Program-made: the position numbers and the translations under genes
Origin: Pseudomonadota bacterium
Lineage (GTDB): Bacteria > Pseudomonadota > Gammaproteobacteria > Xanthomonadales > Rhodanobacteraceae
Direction: 5' to 3'
Assembly (NCBI GenBank): GCA_028873095.1
Contig: JAGWMU010000007.1
Coordinates: forward strand, 1 to 36,809
DNA: 36,809 bases
Notes under the pieces: model-generated
The model's input: the letters and a program-made list of their open reading frames with translations, nothing else
The model's database searches: none
Told to the model about the DNA's origin: nothing
Shown here: positions 1 to 6,440 of the stretch, piece after piece
Layout: each line of letters begins with the position of its first letter
Position numbering within the stretch: position 1 is the stretch's first letter

Positions 1-528
1 GGCATCTACTTCCCGAAGTTCGTGGGCACCATCTACGAGGTGCATTCGGCGCCGCTGTCGTATATCGAGATCGTGATGGGCTACGTCGGCGCGGCGGCGT
101 CCAAGTCGGTGCTGGTCGGGCTGATCATCCTGGCGACCGCGCGGCTGTTCGTCGACTATCGCATCGCCCATCCGCTGTGGATGCTGGCGTTCCTGCTGAT
201 GACCTCGGTCACCTTCAGCCTGTTCGGTTTCATCATCGGGATATGGGCGGACAATTTCGAGAAACTGCAGGTGATCCCGCTGCTGGTGATCACGCCGCTG
301 ACCTTCCTCGGCGGCAGCTTCTATTCGATCCACATGCTGCCGCCGCTGTGGCAGAAGGTGACGCTGTTCAATCCGGTGGTGTACCTGATCAGCGGTTTTC
401 GCTGGAGTTTCTACGGCCTGGCGGACGTGGGCGTGGGCATCAGCCTGGCCGCGACGCTCGGCTTCCTGGCGGCCTGCCTGGCGGTGGTGTGGTGGATCTT
501 CCGCACCGGCTGGCGGCTGAAGGCATAA
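1..528 (+). CDS. ABC-2 type transporter permease, 3' part
   Basis: The reading frame is open from base 1 and ends at TAA 526-528, so the N-terminal part lies outside the window. The visible 175 residues are mostly hydrophobic, with about four membrane segments. They carry the pattern of NodJ/YadH-like ABC-2 permeases: a [19 protein letters not shown] stretch, then [12 protein letters not shown], then a [12 protein letters not shown] motif near the C-terminus. Such permeases form the membrane channel of an exporter and pair with an ATPase normally encoded just upstream, which would be outside this window. The substrate cannot be read from the sequence. A MITE-like element begins 27 bases after the stop. 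The family call is confident; the exported compound is unknown. Confidence 0.88.
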   Translation, partial: GIYFPKFVGTIYEVHSAPLSYIEIVMGYVGAAASKSVLVGLIILATARLFVDYRIAHPLWMLAFLLMTSVTFSLFGFIIGIWADNFEKLQVIPLLVITPLTFLGGSFYSIHMLPPLWQKVTLFNPVVYLISGFRWSFYGLADVGVGISLAATLGFLAACLAVVWWIFRTGWRLKA

Positions 529-555
529 GGCGGCGCACGAGGGCCGAAACAGGGG

Positions 556-699
556 CAATGCTCTCAACTTGGCGAAAATGGCGATGTCGTCATCCCGGCG
601 AAAGCCGGGATCCAGCGTCTTTCATCACGTTTCGAAGGCACTGGATTCCGGCTTTCGCCGGAATGACGAGCTTTGAGATCCGTTAAGTCGAGAGCATTG
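556..699 (+). mobile_element. MITE-like element, copy 1
   Basis: A 144-bp element with 15-bp imperfect terminal inverted repeats: CAATGCTCTCAACTT at 556-570 and AAGTCGAGAGCATTG at 685-699. Inside are two inverted palindromic arms of the CATCCCGGCGAAAGCCGGGA type (about 590-612 and 642-666), joined by a spacer. A second copy lies in opposite orientation at 2545-2688 with only about four differences, so they descend recently from one another. There is no coding capacity, so a transposase elsewhere would be needed. It lies in the apparent 3' hairpin region of the upstream permease gene (CACGA 536-540 pairs with TCGTG 706-710 across it). GGGG flanks both ends, but no 10-bp duplication is visible here, unlike copy 2. 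Confidence 0.8.
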
Positions 700-859
700 G
701 GGGCTTCGTGTCGGGGTTTTCTTAAATCCATGTCAACGCATAATGAAAAAATAATGGTATCGGACAGCGATGCATGAAAATGCAGCGCGTAAACCATTTA
801 ACATTATTCATGTGACGAACGATAGATTAAACGTGATGATTTGTTATTGCATTCATTCC

Positions 860-889
860 TTGGAAATCCGTCTTTATCGTTGATAAAAT
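860..889 (+). promoter_or_regulatory. Candidate sigma70 promoter for the 90-residue small protein
   Basis: TTGGAA at 860-865 and TAAAAT at 884-889 are separated by 18 bases, within an AT-rich stretch (about 711-890) that contrasts with the GC-rich surroundings. Transcription would begin near 896 and give a leader of about 107 nt before the start at 1003. This is pattern matching only. Confidence 0.45.
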
Positions 890-918
890 GTGCGGCGGTC
901 ACGGCCGGATTCCCCATC

Positions 919-950
919 TCTCGCGCCTCCCGAGTCTCGCACCTCCCGAG
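919..950 (+). repeat. Two tandem 16-bp repeats in a 5' leader
   Basis: TCTCGCGCCTCCCGAG (919-934) is followed directly by TCTCGCACCTCCCGAG (935-950), with one base different. Each unit has CTCG/CGAG ends and could fold into a short hairpin. They lie in the predicted untranslated leader of the gene starting at 1003, so they could affect its expression. No known riboswitch was recognised. Confidence 0.55.
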
Positions 951-1002
951 CTTGAGCTTTGCCGGCCGCCAGGCCGCAACCGTTCAGTCGGAGGAAATGT
1001 CC

Positions 1003-1275
1003 ATGGCACAGCAAACACAAAATACACACGCAAAGACCAGCAAGTTCACCGAGGTGTCCTGGGAATCCATCCAGGAACCCGGGTGCTACGTGGATGCCTC
1101 GGTAGGCGATCTGTACCGGATCCCGCAGGAAGCCCTGTTGTCCGGCTCGTCGCCGATCATCCACAAGGTGAGCGCCAATCAGAGCCGCTTCGTGCAGTTG
1201 AGCAACGATCCGACGCTGACGACCTTCCAGGCCAGGATGCTGGCCGCGGATCTCGACATCAGGCCGAACTTCTGA
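1003..1275 (+). CDS. Small protein of unknown function (90 aa)
   Basis: The start ATG at 1003 is chosen because GGAGG at 990-994 sits 8 bases upstream; the ATG at 997 would be too close to it. The predicted product is a soluble 90-residue protein without signal peptide or membrane segment. After a polar N-terminus it has a GCYVDASVGDLYRIP stretch, an ALLSGSSPII segment, and ends AADLDIRPNF. I do not recognise a named family, although this kind of C-terminal pattern gives the impression of a conserved small family. It is followed by a strong intrinsic terminator at 1369-1404 and preceded by a plausible promoter at 860-889, so it probably forms its own transcription unit. It lies in the patch bounded by the inverted MITE copies. 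Function is unknown. Confidence 0.72.
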   Translation: MAQQTQNTHAKTSKFTEVSWESIQEPGCYVDASVGDLYRIPQEALLSGSSPIIHKVSANQSRFVQLSNDPTLTTFQARMLAADLDIRPNF

Positions 1276-1368
1276 CGTCGCCAGCCGCGCTGCGCGAGGA
1301 TCCTCGATCGGTTGTCCCGTCTTCCGCCGAGGCCCCATCGAGGGCGTGATACCACATCAAGCAGGTTG

Positions 1369-1404
1369 AAAAAGAGGGTGGTCCTGTCGGCTCGCCCTCT
1401 TTTT
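1369..1404 (+). terminator. Intrinsic terminator (bidirectional form)
   Basis: AAAAAGAGGG at 1369-1378 pairs with CCCTCTTTTT at 1395-1404 around a 16-base loop. A runs and T runs on both sides allow use on either strand. It lies between the convergent small genes ending at 1275 (plus) and 1497 (minus). Confidence 0.75.
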
Positions 1405-1496
1405 CGTGCCGCGCCGTCCGCTCATGCGCGCCGGTTCCGGGGGCATTCGACGAAGGCCGGCGGAAGCCGCGGCCGCTGGACGCATCGGCGCCCGGA

Positions 1497-1946
1497 TCAG
1501 CGGGACGATGCCGCGCTCCTGGCCACCGCCGCGGCCTCCATCTGCGCCTCCAGCCATGCCACGGACGTCGTGTCCGCGGCGACTTCGGGCGCGGGCGCCT
1601 CCTTGCCGACCCGCACCGCCTGCCGTGCGCGCTCTTCCACCAGCTGCGCGCTGGCGTAATCGAGCATGCGGCGAACCACGAAAGACAGCTTCGTCGCCGA
1701 GGAGTCGCAGCCCAGGCGCCGGGCCATGGCGGCGATGGCCTGCTTCTGCTGCGGACTGTGCGGCTGCCCGGCAGAACATGCCGCCAGGATGGCGGGATCG
1801 TCCAGCGGCACCGCCATGCCATCGTTAAGGCCGACGGCCAGGGTCGCCGGCGTGGCCGGCTGGCTGATGTCGCCGAGGTAGATGATGGATCGGACGCCGA
1901 CTGCGACTTCCATCACTTCATCGGGCGCTTCGATGATCTTGATCAT
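1497..1946 (-). CDS. Hypothetical protein (149 aa)
   Basis: An open frame from ATG at 1946 to a stop at 1497 encodes 149 residues. The N-terminus (MIKIIEAPDEVMEV...) is followed by a mixed region with a SAGQPHSPQQKQAIAAMARR segment, then an alpha-helical, Ala/Glu-rich C-terminal half that looks like a short coiled coil (about residues 85-145). There is no signal peptide or membrane segment. No clear ribosome-binding site precedes the ATG, so the start is uncertain. I recognise no family. Its amino-acid composition is more natural than that of the overlapping plus-strand frames, which is the main reason for calling it. It faces the small gene at 1003-1275 across a shared terminator. Confidence 0.5.
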   Translation of the reverse strand: MIKIIEAPDEVMEVAVGVRSIIYLGDISQPATPATLAVGLNDGMAVPLDDPAILAACSAGQPHSPQQKQAIAAMARRLGCDSSATKLSFVVRRMLDYASAQLVEERARQAVRVGKEAPAPEVAADTTSVAWLEAQMEAAAVARSAASSR

Positions 1947-2195
1947 GAGGGCTTGCCTGCAAGGTCTTCGACGGTGGGCGGTGCCGGCCCTGCGCGACTA
2001 CGGACAGGGTCCTCAGCACCCTTATCGGCGGGGCCGCGGACAACTTGAAGCCGCGGGTGGCGATCGCCGCTGGCGGGGCCGGTGGATGCGTTGCCCGCGC
2101 TGCGCTTTGCGGTGCGCCGCGCACAGCGAATCCCGTGTCGGCGATGCCATCGCTCCAGTCTTCGCGGGCATGTGGCGATGCGGCATTACGTCATG

Positions 2196-2223
2196 TTGTG
2201 CAATGCAATACGGAGCGTAATCT
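2196..2223 (+). promoter_or_regulatory. Weak candidate promoter in the 1947-2298 gap
   Basis: TTGTGC at 2196-2201 and TAATCT at 2218-2223 lie 16 bases apart. An inverted repeat ATTACG (2185-2190) / CGTAAT (2216-2221) overlaps the -10 region. Start of transcription would be near 2230, about 69 bases before the small gene at 2299. Nothing else is evident in the 352-base gap. Confidence 0.3.
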
Positions 2224-2298
2224 TCGCCCCGGCGGGGCCGGCATGACAGCGCATCGGGCCACCGGGAAGATTTCATCAATGGAAAGGCGAAGGACGAT

Positions 2299-2508
2299 AT
2301 GCAGAACCAAGAAGGCACCTCACGCTACGTTTTCCGTGACGGCGACTGCTACTGGGTGAAACCGCAGGACATCAAGCCGACGGACGTCGACTGCACGGAC
2401 ATGGACAGCGCCGAGTTCATGGCGTTTTTCTTCAGCCAGCGCAAGGCCGGGAACCCCGGCCAGCGCAACGCTGCCCCGGCCCGGCCCGAGCCGCAGGCGG
2501 CGGCGTAG
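2299..2508 (+). CDS. Small protein of unknown function (69 aa)
   Basis: The start ATG at 2299 follows GAAGGA at 2289-2294. The 69-residue product has an aromatic and acidic core (YVFRDGDCYWVKPQDI, then DVDCTDMDSAEFMAFFF) and a Pro/Ala-rich C-terminal tail. It has two cysteines and no signal peptide or clear membrane helix. I recognise no family. A GC-rich hairpin that originally followed the gene has been split by MITE copy 2. Its neighbours on the left are the other two unknown small genes, but they do not form an operon with it (one is on the opposite strand). Confidence 0.62.
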   Translation: MQNQEGTSRYVFRDGDCYWVKPQDIKPTDVDCTDMDSAEFMAFFFSQRKAGNPGQRNAAPARPEPQAAA

Positions 2509-2534
2509 CGGTTTCCGTCACGGACCGGCAGGGC

Positions 2535-2544
2535 GGTCGTCCGC
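2535..2544 (+). repeat. Left target-site duplication of MITE copy 2
   Basis: GGTCGTCCGC at 2535-2544 is repeated exactly, in the same orientation, at 2689-2698 on the other side of the element. Confidence 0.8.
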
Positions 2545-2688
2545 CAATGCTCTCAACTTAACGGATCTCAAAGCTCGTCATTCCGGCGAAAGCCGGAATC
2601 CAGTGCCTTCGAGACGTGATGAAAGACGCTGGATCCCGGCTTTCGCCGGGATGACGACATCGCTATTTTCGCTAAGTTGAGAGCATTG
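2545..2688 (-). mobile_element. MITE-like element, copy 2, inserted in a hairpin
   Basis: Inverted copy of the 144-bp element at 556-699, with perfect 15-bp terminal inverted repeats (CAATGCTCTCAACTT / AAGTTGAGAGCATTG). It is flanked by an exact 10-bp direct repeat, GGTCGTCCGC. Removing the element and one repeat restores an 11-bp perfect stem, GGCAGGGCGG / CCGCCCTGCC plus one outer pair, with a TCGT loop, directly downstream of the gene ending at 2508. The element therefore entered a palindromic hairpin in the 3' region of that gene. It has no coding capacity, so movement would need a transposase from elsewhere. Confidence 0.85.
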
Positions 2689-2698
2689 GGTCGTCCGC
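2689..2698 (+). repeat. Right target-site duplication of MITE copy 2
   Basis: Second exact copy of GGTCGTCCGC. Together with 2535-2544 it brackets the 144-bp element. Confidence 0.8.
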
Positions 2699-2713
2699 CC
2701 TGCCGCGGCGCAC

Positions 2714-2738
2714 AAAAAAACCCGACTTGCGCGTCGGG
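2714..2738 (-). terminator. Intrinsic terminator on the minus strand
   Basis: Read on the minus strand, CCCGAC (2738-2733), loop GCGCAA and GTCGGG (2726-2721) are followed by seven T residues (2720-2714). It could end either the candidate small RNA just upstream or the transcript of the S9 peptidase that stops at 3041. Confidence 0.75.
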
Positions 2739-2825
2739 CTCGCGGCGGAATCACGGTCGGAGAGGTACCGCTTCCACTGCCGGTGTGTTGCTGTCGGGTA
2801 CGAACCGGCGAACCCCGTGTTGCCT
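2714..2825 (-). ncRNA. Candidate small RNA of about 110 nt
   Basis: A promoter-like pair (TTCTGT at 2860-2855, 17-base spacer, TACAAT at 2837-2832) points towards an intrinsic terminator at 2738-2714, with no credible reading frame between. The predicted transcript would start near 2825. Its first half contains a CTGTCGG...CCCGACAG pairing possibility with the template upstream and GC-rich hairpins. I compared the sequence by eye with 4.5S, 6S and tmRNA motifs and saw no match. It could also simply be the 3' untranslated region of the S9 peptidase mRNA. Confidence 0.35.
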
Positions 2826-2860
2826 GGCAACATTGTAAGCGAGGTTGCCAGCCGACAGAA
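2818..2860 (-). promoter_or_regulatory. Promoter with palindromic operator-like sites
   Basis: The candidate -35 (2855-2860) and -10 (2832-2837) are interlaced with three GTTGCC half-sites: a perfect 15-bp palindrome TGTTGCCTGGCAACA at 2818-2832 and a further GTTGCCA at 2844-2850 that forms an inverted repeat with 2825-2831 around the -10 box. Such placement is typical of a repressor operator. The regulator is unknown. Confidence 0.4.
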
Positions 2861-3040
2861 CGGCGAAAAGTGCGGCATAACGCCCATTTGCAGCGTTCCA
2901 GGCGGGATGCGCAGGGGCATTTCGCCGCAGTTGCCGGCGGCGCGGCCGACCCCCACTATGGGCCGTCGCGGTGGCGGTCCCCGCGATCCGCGCCCGCACG
3001 GCGCCGGATCTCGCCGGCCGCCATCCGCCCCGGCCGGCGC

Positions 3041-5482
3041 TCAACCGCCCGCGCCCGCCTTCACCGGCTTCACGTACGTGTTGAACAGCTCGTCGATGCG
3101 GCGGTACTCGTCGTACCAGGAGTCGGCATGGACGAAGTCGTGGCGTTCCAGCGGGTACAGCGAGATCCAGAAGTTCTTCTTGTGCAGCTCGATGAAGCGC
3201 TGGTACAGGCGGATCGAGTCGCCGGTCATCACGTTGTCGTCGATCAGGCCGTGTTCGATCAGCAGCGGGTCGCGCAGGTTGGCCGCGTACTCGATCGGCG
3301 AGCTGGTCTGGTACGCCTCGGGGTCGAGCTGCGGGTCGTTGAGGATGTTGGAGGTGTATTCGTCGTTGTAGCTGGTCCAGTCCGACGGCGCGCGCAGCGC
3401 GGCGCCGGCGGCGAATTGGCCCGGCGCGCGCAGCAGCGCCATCTCGGTCATGAAGCCGCCGTAGCTGCCGCCGTAGATGCCCACGCGCTTCGGGTCGACG
3501 CCGTGGTTCTTCACCAGCCACGCCTTGCCGTCGAGCAGGTCCTCCAGCTCGGGGTGGCCCATCTGCCGGTAGATCGCGGTGCGCCAGGCGCGGCCGTAGC
3601 CTTCGGAGGCGCGGTAGTCCATGTCCAGCACCACGTAGCCCTGCTGCACCAGCAGGTTGTCGAACATCTGCTCGCGGAAGTAGAACGTCGACGACAGCGT
3701 GACGTCCTGCAGGTAGCCGGCGCCGTGCACGAACAGCACGCCCGGACGCTTCACCGCATCGTTCTCGTCGGCCGGGCCGTAGTACTTCGCGTAGATCACC
3801 CCGGCGCCGTGCGACGACGGCACCTGCACGATCTTCGGTTCGATCCAGTGGCGCGCGGTGTAGGCCGGCTTCATGGTGTCGGTCAGCTCCTTCGCGCTGC
3901 CGCCGGCCGCCGGCTGCACCGCGAGCTGCGGGAGCGTGTACGGCCCGGAATGCAGCACCGCGAGCTGGTTGCCGTCGGGCGACAGCTTGAAGTCGTCCAT
4001 CCCCTGGTAGTGCGTGATGCGGGTCAGCGCGCCGCCACCGACCGGCAGCCGGTAGACATCGTAGCTGTACGGCGCGAGCAGGTTGGTGCGCACGTAGAAC
4101 CACCGGCCGTCTGCGCTGAGCAGCGGGTGGCTGACCTCGAAGCGTCCGCTGGTGAGCGCCCGAGCCTTGCCGCCGAGCGGCTTGGTATACAGCTGCGACC
4201 AGCCGCTCTGTTCGCTGAGGTACCACAGCGTGCGGTTGTCCCTGAGCCAGCCGAAATCGTTGAAGTTCCAGTTGATCCAGGCCGGGTCGGTGAGCCGCTG
4301 CTGCTCGACCAGCACGTGGCGGCGGAAGTCGACGCTGGCGATCCAGCGGTCCTTGTTGTCGATTGCGCGCAGCTGGATCGCCAGCTCGCTGCCGTCGTCG
4401 CTCCACGCGATGCCGCCGCCGCCGTCCTCGGCGCCGGCGACGATCCGCACCGGGCGCACCCTGGGCGCCTTCAGCGCCTTGGCCTCGTCGCCCTTGCCGG
4501 CCTTCTCCAGCTTGGCGATGGCCTCGGCGCGCAGGGCCTTGAGCGGATCGTCCTTGATCCCCGGCAGCACGTCGGTGCGCAAGGGGTAGGCCCGGTGGCT
4601 GGCCAGGTCCAGCAGCAGCAGCGACTGCGGCGCCGGGTCCGCGCGGCCGACGTAGGTGCGCGCGTTCTGCGGCTCGGTGTAGCCGCTGTCGGTGACGTAG
4701 TGATTGACCAGCGGCGCCTTGCCGGCCGGGTAGTCCTTCGGCTCGGTGACCAGCAGCATCCAGCGGCCGTCCGGCGACAGTTCGGTGTCCACCGGCTTGA
4801 TCTTGTCGCCGAGCCAGAACGGCGCCGGCGCACGGCCGGGGTCGGCCGCCTGCAGCGCCTTGTGCTCGTCGCGCAGGGCCTGCTGGCCGGCCTTGATCTC
4901 GCGCAGCGTCTTGAACAGCTTCAGCTGCAGTTCGCCCAGTTGATCGGGCTGTTTCGATTGCGGGTCGTCGGCGAACTTCAGCACCGCCGCCGGCGCGGTG
5001 ACGCCGCTGGCGAGGTCGTAGCTGTACCAGTCGTTGCCGTCGCGGAACTGCAGCGCACGCCCGTCGGCGGAGAACTGCGGCGCCGATTCGGCCTGCGGCG
5101 TGCGCGTCACCTGCACGCGCCGGCCGCTGGCCAGATCCACCAGAAACACATCGCCGTGCAGGATGAAGGCCGCATGCCGGTGCGCGCGGTCGAACACCGC
5201 CGGGCCCTCGGCCTGCGCCATCGCGGCCGGGTCGAGCTTCACGCTGCGGCCGCTGGCCGGATCGACTTTGTACAGGTCGCGCACCGGGCTGCCGTCGCGC
5301 TTCAGCGAGTAATAGAGACTGCGCCCGTCCACGCTCCAGTACGGCGATTCCACCGCCTGCCCGATCCAGTCGGGGTTGGCCATGATGGTTTCCAGGTCGA
5401 GCGGACGGGTGGCCGGCGGCGTGGCCGCCATCGTCGGCAGGACCAGGCAGGCAGCGAGAGCGGCAAGCGGAAGTCGGCGCAT
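3041..5482 (-). CDS. Exported S9-family prolyl oligopeptidase-like peptidase
   Basis: An 813-residue serine peptidase of the S9 (DPP-IV/prolyl oligopeptidase) type. The start at 5482 gives a clear Sec signal peptide (MRRLPLAALAACLVLPTMAA, cleavage after an A-x-A-like site); the frame is open further upstream but runs across the divergent esterase gene. Residues about 40-560 contain repeated WSVDGRSLYY / LSPDGRWMLL / WSDDGSELAI motifs of a DPP-IV-like beta-propeller. The C-terminal alpha/beta-hydrolase domain shows the nucleophile motif GGSYGG (Ser673), HGLIDDNV (Asp748) and ERHDF (His781), a complete catalytic triad. It probably cleaves peptides, often after proline in this family, in the periplasm. 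It is divergent from the esterase at 5639, with a 156-base shared promoter region. Substrate specificity cannot be read. Confidence 0.92.
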   Translation of the reverse strand: MRRLPLAALAACLVLPTMAATPPATRPLDLETIMANPDWIGQAVESPYWSVDGRSLYYSLKRDGSPVRDLYKVDPASGRSVKLDPAAMAQAEGPAVFDRAHRHAAFILHGDVFLVDLASGRRVQVTRTPQAESAPQFSADGRALQFRDGNDWYSYDLASGVTAPAAVLKFADDPQSKQPDQLGELQLKLFKTLREIKAGQQALRDEHKALQAADPGRAPAPFWLGDKIKPVDTELSPDGRWMLLVTEPKDYPAGKAPLVNHYVTDSGYTEPQNARTYVGRADPAPQSLLLLDLASHRAYPLRTDVLPGIKDDPLKALRAEAIAKLEKAGKGDEAKALKAPRVRPVRIVAGAEDGGGGIAWSDDGSELAIQLRAIDNKDRWIASVDFRRHVLVEQQRLTDPAWINWNFNDFGWLRDNRTLWYLSEQSGWSQLYTKPLGGKARALTSGRFEVSHPLLSADGRWFYVRTNLLAPYSYDVYRLPVGGGALTRITHYQGMDDFKLSPDGNQLAVLHSGPYTLPQLAVQPAAGGSAKELTDTMKPAYTARHWIEPKIVQVPSSHGAGVIYAKYYGPADENDAVKRPGVLFVHGAGYLQDVTLSSTFYFREQMFDNLLVQQGYVVLDMDYRASEGYGRAWRTAIYRQMGHPELEDLLDGKAWLVKNHGVDPKRVGIYGGSYGGFMTEMALLRAPGQFAAGAALRAPSDWTSYNDEYTSNILNDPQLDPEAYQTSSPIEYAANLRDPLLIEHGLIDDNVMTGDSIRLYQRFIELHKKNFWISLYPLERHDFVHADSWYDEYRRIDELFNTYVKPVKAGAGG

Positions 5483-5638
5483 GGGTCGGATCCCCGGACA
5501 AAAAAACAGCATAACCGAGCAGGGCGGCAGCGCACGGCGACCCGTGCCGAAAGTCAGGGGCGGCGGCGCCCCGCAAGATCGCGGGCACGCCCGGCGACGC
5601 GCTAAGCTGTCGGGACTTCCCATCGTTCCGAGTGCTGC

Positions 5639-6304
5639 ATGACGCTGCCCACTGTCGAACACGAAACCGCCGCCCACCCCACCCACAGCGTGATCTGGCT
5701 GCACGGCCTGGGTGCCGACGGCAACGACTTCGCGCCGATCGTGCCCGAACTGGTGGCGCCGGGCTGGCCGGCATTGCGCTTCGTGTTCCCGCATGCGCCG
5801 GTGCGGCCGGTGACGATCAACAACGGCATGTCGATGCGCGCCTGGTACGACATCGCCGGATTCGATCCGCATGCTCGCCAGGATGAGGCCGGCATCCGCG
5901 CCTCGATGCGCGAGGTGGAAACCCTGATCGCCCGCGAGCATGCCCGCGGCGTGCCCGGCGAACGGATCGTGCTGGCCGGCTTCTCGCAGGGCGGCGCGAT
6001 CGCCCTGGCGGCGGGCCTGTGCCACGGCGGGAAGCTCGCCGGCATCATCGCGCTGTCGACCTATCTGCCGATGTCCGCCACGCTGGTCGCCGAACGCGGC
6101 ACGGCCAACGCCGCCACGCCGATTTTCTGGGGGCACGGCACGGCCGATCCGGTGGTGGTGCTGCAGCGCGGCGTCGATTCGCGCGACCGGCTGCGGTCGC
6201 TGGGCTACCCGCTGGACTGGCATACCTACCCGATGGCGCACGCGGTCTGCGTCGAGGAAATCGCCGACCTGCGCGCGTGGCTGGGCCAGCGCCTGCTCCC
6301 GTAG
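5639..6304 (+). CDS. Carboxylesterase/phospholipase family alpha/beta hydrolase
   Basis: A 221-residue single-domain alpha/beta hydrolase of the bacterial carboxylesterase II (acyl-protein thioesterase-like) family. Motifs in order: WLHGLGADGNDF with the oxyanion HG (about 20-31), AWYD (68-71), nucleophile elbow GFSQGG (Ser116), HGTADPVV (Asp170) and PMAHAVC (His201). There is no signal peptide, so it should act in the cytosol on short-chain acyl esters or lysophospholipids. Length is typical for the family. Its stop codon TAG (6302-6304) is part of the REPIN-like repeat that starts at 6301, so the last residues may have been altered when the repeat arrived. It is divergent from the S9 peptidase. 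Confidence 0.93.
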   Translation: MTLPTVEHETAAHPTHSVIWLHGLGADGNDFAPIVPELVAPGWPALRFVFPHAPVRPVTINNGMSMRAWYDIAGFDPHARQDEAGIRASMREVETLIAREHARGVPGERIVLAGFSQGGAIALAAGLCHGGKLAGIIALSTYLPMSATLVAERGTANAATPIFWGHGTADPVVVLQRGVDSRDRLRSLGYPLDWHTYPMAHAVCVEEIADLRAWLGQRLLP

Positions 6305-6375
6305 GAGCCCACTCTGCGGGCGAATGTTTTTTGCCGCATTCGAGAAGAGCATTCGCGCACAAGGTGCGCTCCTAC
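6301..6375. repeat. REPIN-like inverted REP pair, copy A
   Basis: Starts GTAGGAGC and ends GCTCCTAC, the GTAG-plus-palindrome design of bacterial REP sequences in inverted pairs. This copy is the most diverged of four in the window (others at 10639, 20953 and 22686). It supplies the TAG stop of the esterase gene. A possible further diverged half-unit, CGATCCTAC, lies at about 6398-6406. Confidence 0.78.
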
Positions 6376-6440
6376 CCACACAAGCCTGCCTCGGAGCGCG
6401 ATCCTACGGCGCTCCCCGCGCATGCGGCATACTTGCCGGC

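Noticed and set aside
1003-1946. Toxin-antitoxin or bacteriocin-type pair
   Set aside because: The genes are convergent, with a terminator between them; no toxin, leader or immunity motif was recognised.
2714-2860. 6S, 4.5S (SRP) or tmRNA gene
   Set aside because: None of their conserved motifs, such as the GGAA-tetraloop SRP core, could be seen.
2783-5605. 940-codon plus-strand frame opposite the S9 peptidase
   Set aside because: Repetitive composition and no recognisable motif; shadow of a real gene.
5483-6379. N-terminal extension of the S9 peptidase over the esterase
   Set aside because: It would place a good signal peptide in the interior and overlap a confident gene on the other strand.
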